Source: Gammaproteobacteria bacterium UBA6173 (GTDB lineage Bacteria; Pseudomonadota; Gammaproteobacteria; Pseudomonadales; Pseudohongiellaceae). Taken from it: 16,479 nucleotides of DNA. Below the pieces are notes generated by a model, which made no database searches, was not told where the DNA came from, and was given only the letters and a program-made list of their open reading frames with translations. Below are positions 13,882 through 16,479 of this stretch, in pieces. The translations under genes were made by a program, and so were the position numbers. Numbering within the stretch: position 1 is the stretch's first letter; every line of letters starts with the position of its first letter. Location: positions 5,214-21,692 of the forward strand of contig DITX01000160.1 in assembly GCA_002422225.1 (NCBI GenBank). The letters run 5' to 3'.

Positions 13882-16479
13882 TTAGTGATTCGTTTTGACC
13901 AACGCGCTTTGGTAGGCTCGGCCTGACATCGAACCATCGGCAGCATACGCTTGCACCGTCAATTGCATGCCATCATCTGGATCAATGTCGAGCCGAACAA
14001 AGTGTCTGGGGTGATCCGTCAACAGATATTGCCGACCGCTCCACTGAATAGCACTTTGCTCATCTTCCAGCAATAACCCAAACGAGGCACCCCAATCATA
14101 AGCGGCAGCTTGCGCGTTGATAAACGGGAGTGGCGCATTTAAACCAGAGCAACAGATCTGCGTGATAGACACCGAGCCTTGATCACTGCTTGCGCACAGC
14201 TCAACCACACACGACAGGTGAGGGTCGCCGGTCAACCATATTACGTGGGAATCGGGGGTGTGTTGGAGAATCAAAGCACACACTTTTGCCAGGAAACCAG
14301 GAAAAGCCAGCAAACCATCTTCGCGGCGCAATAGATCCGGATACGCGATCTTCGATCTGGACACAGGGCCGATTGGCGAACCACTGCACAGCAGGATCAC
14401 CGGGCTCCCGCTTTGTTTGATCAACCATTTCTCTAGTGCTTCAAGTTGCTTGCTGCTTAGCAACCCAGAGGAGGTGTTTTCCGAGGCTTCGCTATCGCTG
14501 CGCGTGTCAAATACAAACGCTGGATAACCGGCACACTGGAAGTTGTACCAAAGATCCGCGAGCTGTGTGTCCCAATGGGGATGTTGGTGCATTTGGTACA
14601 GCCCGGCCATTCTGCGAGCGTACATCATGGTGTCATCATAGGGACCGCGCCAATTATCTCTGAACTCATGGTCATCCAGTACCAGCCAGGTCGGTAGATG
14701 TGAAAACACATAGGCCACATCGGGATGGGAGAAAGCCAATCGATAGGCGTTGCGATAGCGCTCGTAATGAGACTTGGGATCAAACAGATCAGCACTGGCG
14801 TCGGCATAGATTTGATCACCGAGCAGTATCAATCCATCTACTCCACGCAAGGCAGAACCGGCAGTTTCGGTCAGATGTGAACGCATGCCAGCAAACGCAG
14901 AAAACGCGCCTTGCCTGTCAATTGGCAAACCCGGATACAGACAGGAACCTGCCAAGATACTCAAGGGGCGATGTGTGCCAGCCTGATTGTCACCCGCAAC
15001 GGGATATTCGCCTGCGCACACGCGCTGGAACCAGGCCATATCTGACCAGTCAACGACTGCACTTTGCCTAGGCAAATGAGTGTCAGCCTTTGTGAGTTTG
15101 CCGTAGTCCAACAAAAAGCGGAACCGCCCGTCAGCAGAACCCGGAAATCCAACATCGTGCAACCAGAATTCATGGCGCCACAACGCAGACTCGTCAAACT
15201 GGAAGGTAACCGGATTTAAAGCAAGGTTACCGCCAGCGTCGTTTTTATACGGCAAATGGCTGACTGTCACCTCGCCGGAAGCAGACTCGACTCGCACGCC
15301 ACTGGCTGCGTGTACCTGAAAGTCTTCGGCTTCTACCCAGACCCGCACGGACACCCGCCCGTCGGACTGGCGCTGCGGTGACGATATGATCGGCCCCGTC
15401 CTCGGCGCGGATGTCACACAATGCTGAACAGGATTAGGTGAACTGGCACGACAATTGTTCATGAACCACGCACGCGCCGCCGACGAGGACAGTCGCTTTT
15501 GTGCAAACCCAGTAAGATCGCCTTGTGTCGCAGCCGTAAAAAATTCATGTAAGCGCGGATACACCTCTAGGTTGGCGCGCTTGCTGAAAATCATGTCCAT
15601 ATGGCCGTAGTCATTCAATACTTCAATCCAGACTTTATGCGCCGCATAATCTTCTGGCGCCAGCTCATCTGTGCAGTTATTGCCGGTGTCGCGGAATCGT
15701 CTGAGGCGGGTCAACTGATCCGCAGACTGGCGCGAAGATTCCTTATCAAACACTGTGTTCCGGTTGCCATGTAAAAACAGCGTTGGGAATTGCCAATGCT
15801 GATTAAATGCAGTTTCGCGCACGTAGGCGTTTGCGCCTTCGTGATTTGACAGCAACCCACGCGTCATTGAGAAATACACCTGCTGCATGACACCAATGGG
15901 GACCGGCCCAATCATGCCAGCAAATTCTTCACGGGTTGCTCGCGCAAGGTTTTTGTTGAACCATTGTCGCCCCCAGAAAATGGTATAGCGCGTGTAGATA
16001 CTTTGCGCAAATCCGGGACCTCGCCAATCACCAAATCCACGCAAGCTGCTCCATTGTTTACGCTCATCCGCGGTCATCGCCAAGGCTGCAAGCCGATCAT
16101 AAACAGTCTCAAGAAACGTCGGGTCCTTATGCGGCAAGGGTTCGATTGTTTGAATGGGCTCGAACTCTTTAAACCAAGCCCACACATTCGCACGCGCCCT
16201 GTTCTCCGCGGACGCGTGCAACCAGGGTGTGACCGCATGCGGTACCAAGGACGCCAGCATACTGCGACGCACAAAGGAGCCGTCGGGCAGGCGTTGTTCA
16301 TAGTCCAGCTTGCCCGCCAGCACCGCCATGGCAACAGCGCCTGCGCCAATACAATGTGAGAATACATGAATGTGTCGCTCGTCGCCGGGCGGGGATAACT
16401 GGTTGACCTGATTAAAGATGGTCTTGACCGCCCAAGGCACGTCTACCAAAGCAATGTCATCCCATCGATCTTCAGGATT
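13882..16479 (-). CDS. Alpha/beta hydrolase-PhoD-like metallophosphatase fusion (5' end outside window)
   Basis: The frame stays open to the right edge, so the N-terminus is missing; 865 residues are visible. An apparent TTG start at 16449 is only internal. The first ~320 visible residues are an alpha/beta hydrolase with elbow FSHCIGAG (Cys43 as nucleophile), a candidate acid in NTVFDKES (Asp245) and GHMDMIF (His293). This resembles hydrolase domains linked to cholesterol-oxidase-like GMC enzymes. Residues ~370-470 are a beta-rich linker. Residues ~505-860 are a PhoD-like phosphatase: AGSCLYPG (511-513 GSC), LLGDQIYAD (554-560), LDDHEFRDNW (602-610) and TGDPHLS (751-756), all expected metal-site motifs. 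It probably acts on ester and phosphodiester bonds of lipids or sterols, but the substrate is not shown. It is followed after 22 bp by the kinase gene. A further oxidoreductase domain upstream is possible. Confidence 0.9.
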   Translation of the reverse strand, partial: NPEDRWDDIALVDVPWAVKTIFNQVNQLSPPGDERHIHVFSHCIGAGAVAMAVLAGKLDYEQRLPDGSFVRRSMLASLVPHAVTPWLHASAENRARANVWAWFKEFEPIQTIEPLPHKDPTFLETVYDRLAALAMTADERKQWSSLRGFGDWRGPGFAQSIYTRYTIFWGRQWFNKNLARATREEFAGMIGPVPIGVMQQVYFSMTRGLLSNHEGANAYVRETAFNQHWQFPTLFLHGNRNTVFDKESSRQSADQLTRLRRFRDTGNNCTDELAPEDYAAHKVWIEVLNDYGHMDMIFSKRANLEVYPRLHEFFTAATQGDLTGFAQKRLSSSAARAWFMNNCRASSPNPVQHCVTSAPRTGPIISSPQRQSDGRVSVRVWVEAEDFQVHAASGVRVESASGEVTVSHLPYKNDAGGNLALNPVTFQFDESALWRHEFWLHDVGFPGSADGRFRFLLDYGKLTKADTHLPRQSAVVDWSDMAWFQRVCAGEYPVAGDNQAGTHRPLSILAGSCLYPGLPIDRQGAFSAFAGMRSHLTETAGSALRGVDGLILLGDQIYADASADLFDPKSHYERYRNAYRLAFSHPDVAYVFSHLPTWLVLDDHEFRDNWRGPYDDTMMYARRMAGLYQMHQHPHWDTQLADLWYNFQCAGYPAFVFDTRSDSEASENTSSGLLSSKQLEALEKWLIKQSGSPVILLCSGSPIGPVSRSKIAYPDLLRREDGLLAFPGFLAKVCALILQHTPDSHVIWLTGDPHLSCVVELCASSDQGSVSITQICCSGLNAPLPFINAQAAAYDWGASFGLLLEDEQSAIQWSGRQYLLTDHPRHFVRLDIDPDDGMQLTVQAYAADGSMSGRAYQSALVKTNH

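Noticed and set aside
14190..15197. Several open frames on both strands inside the PhoD region
   Set aside because: All overlap the continuous PhoD frame with intact metal-site motifs; they are antisense or out-of-frame shadows.
16447..16449. TTG as the start of the hydrolase-PhoD gene
   Set aside because: The frame stays open to the window edge and the alpha/beta hydrolase fold needs more N-terminal sequence, so this is an internal codon.
1..16479. tRNA, rRNA, CRISPR arrays, transposases or phage genes
   Set aside because: None was seen when reading both strands; coding by the listed genes covers nearly the full window.

Overview
The window looks like chromosomal DNA from an aquatic, probably marine, Gammaproteobacterium. 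This is a soft inference. It rests on mid-range GC, good Shine-Dalgarno sites, Sec signal peptides, a PhoD/alpha-beta hydrolase fusion, and large exported proteins with leucine-rich repeats (LRRs) and pre-peptidase C-terminal (PPC)-like domains. Every supported gene lies on the minus strand, so transcription runs from right to left. Genes at both edges are cut by the window.

Right part (12048-16479): a truncated fusion enzyme comes first, with an alpha/beta hydrolase domain carrying a Cys nucleophile followed by a PhoD-like metallophosphatase. It is followed 22 bp later by a six-TM hybrid histidine kinase with a C-terminal receiver domain and a GTG start behind a strong AAGGAG. The two are probably co-transcribed. 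About 320 bp of non-coding DNA follows. It holds a GC-rich hairpin, two clear inverted repeats and only a weak promoter candidate.

Left part (1-11726): six genes follow each other in one direction with overlaps or short gaps. (1) A GTG-start ECF sigma factor. (2) A single-TM anti-sigma-like protein, joined to it by a TAATG overlap. (3) A cytosolic animal-type haem peroxidase with all catalytic residues in place. (4) A small protein of unknown family. (5) An exported TPR-CHAT cysteine peptidase, joined to gene 4 by an ATGA overlap. (6) After 132 bp that contain a perfect 12-bp palindrome, a very large exported protein with at least 1667 residues visible. That protein has a signal peptide, a ~210-residue alanine-rich segment, then three blocks of plant-type leucine-rich repeats, each with its own N-terminal cap, alternating with Cys-containing beta domains. 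Its C-terminus lies outside the window.

The best candidate for an undescribed system is this left array. An ECF/anti-sigma pair appears to control a haem peroxidase, an unknown protein, a secreted caspase-like protease and a giant LRR surface protein. A working idea, inferred only, is an envelope-stress or contact-response module in which the exported CHAT protease and the LRR protein act together outside the cytoplasm. DNA-level near-identity inside the LRR gene (an 80-bp perfect repeat and a 66-bp near-perfect repeat) points to recent duplication or conversion of recognition-type repeats.
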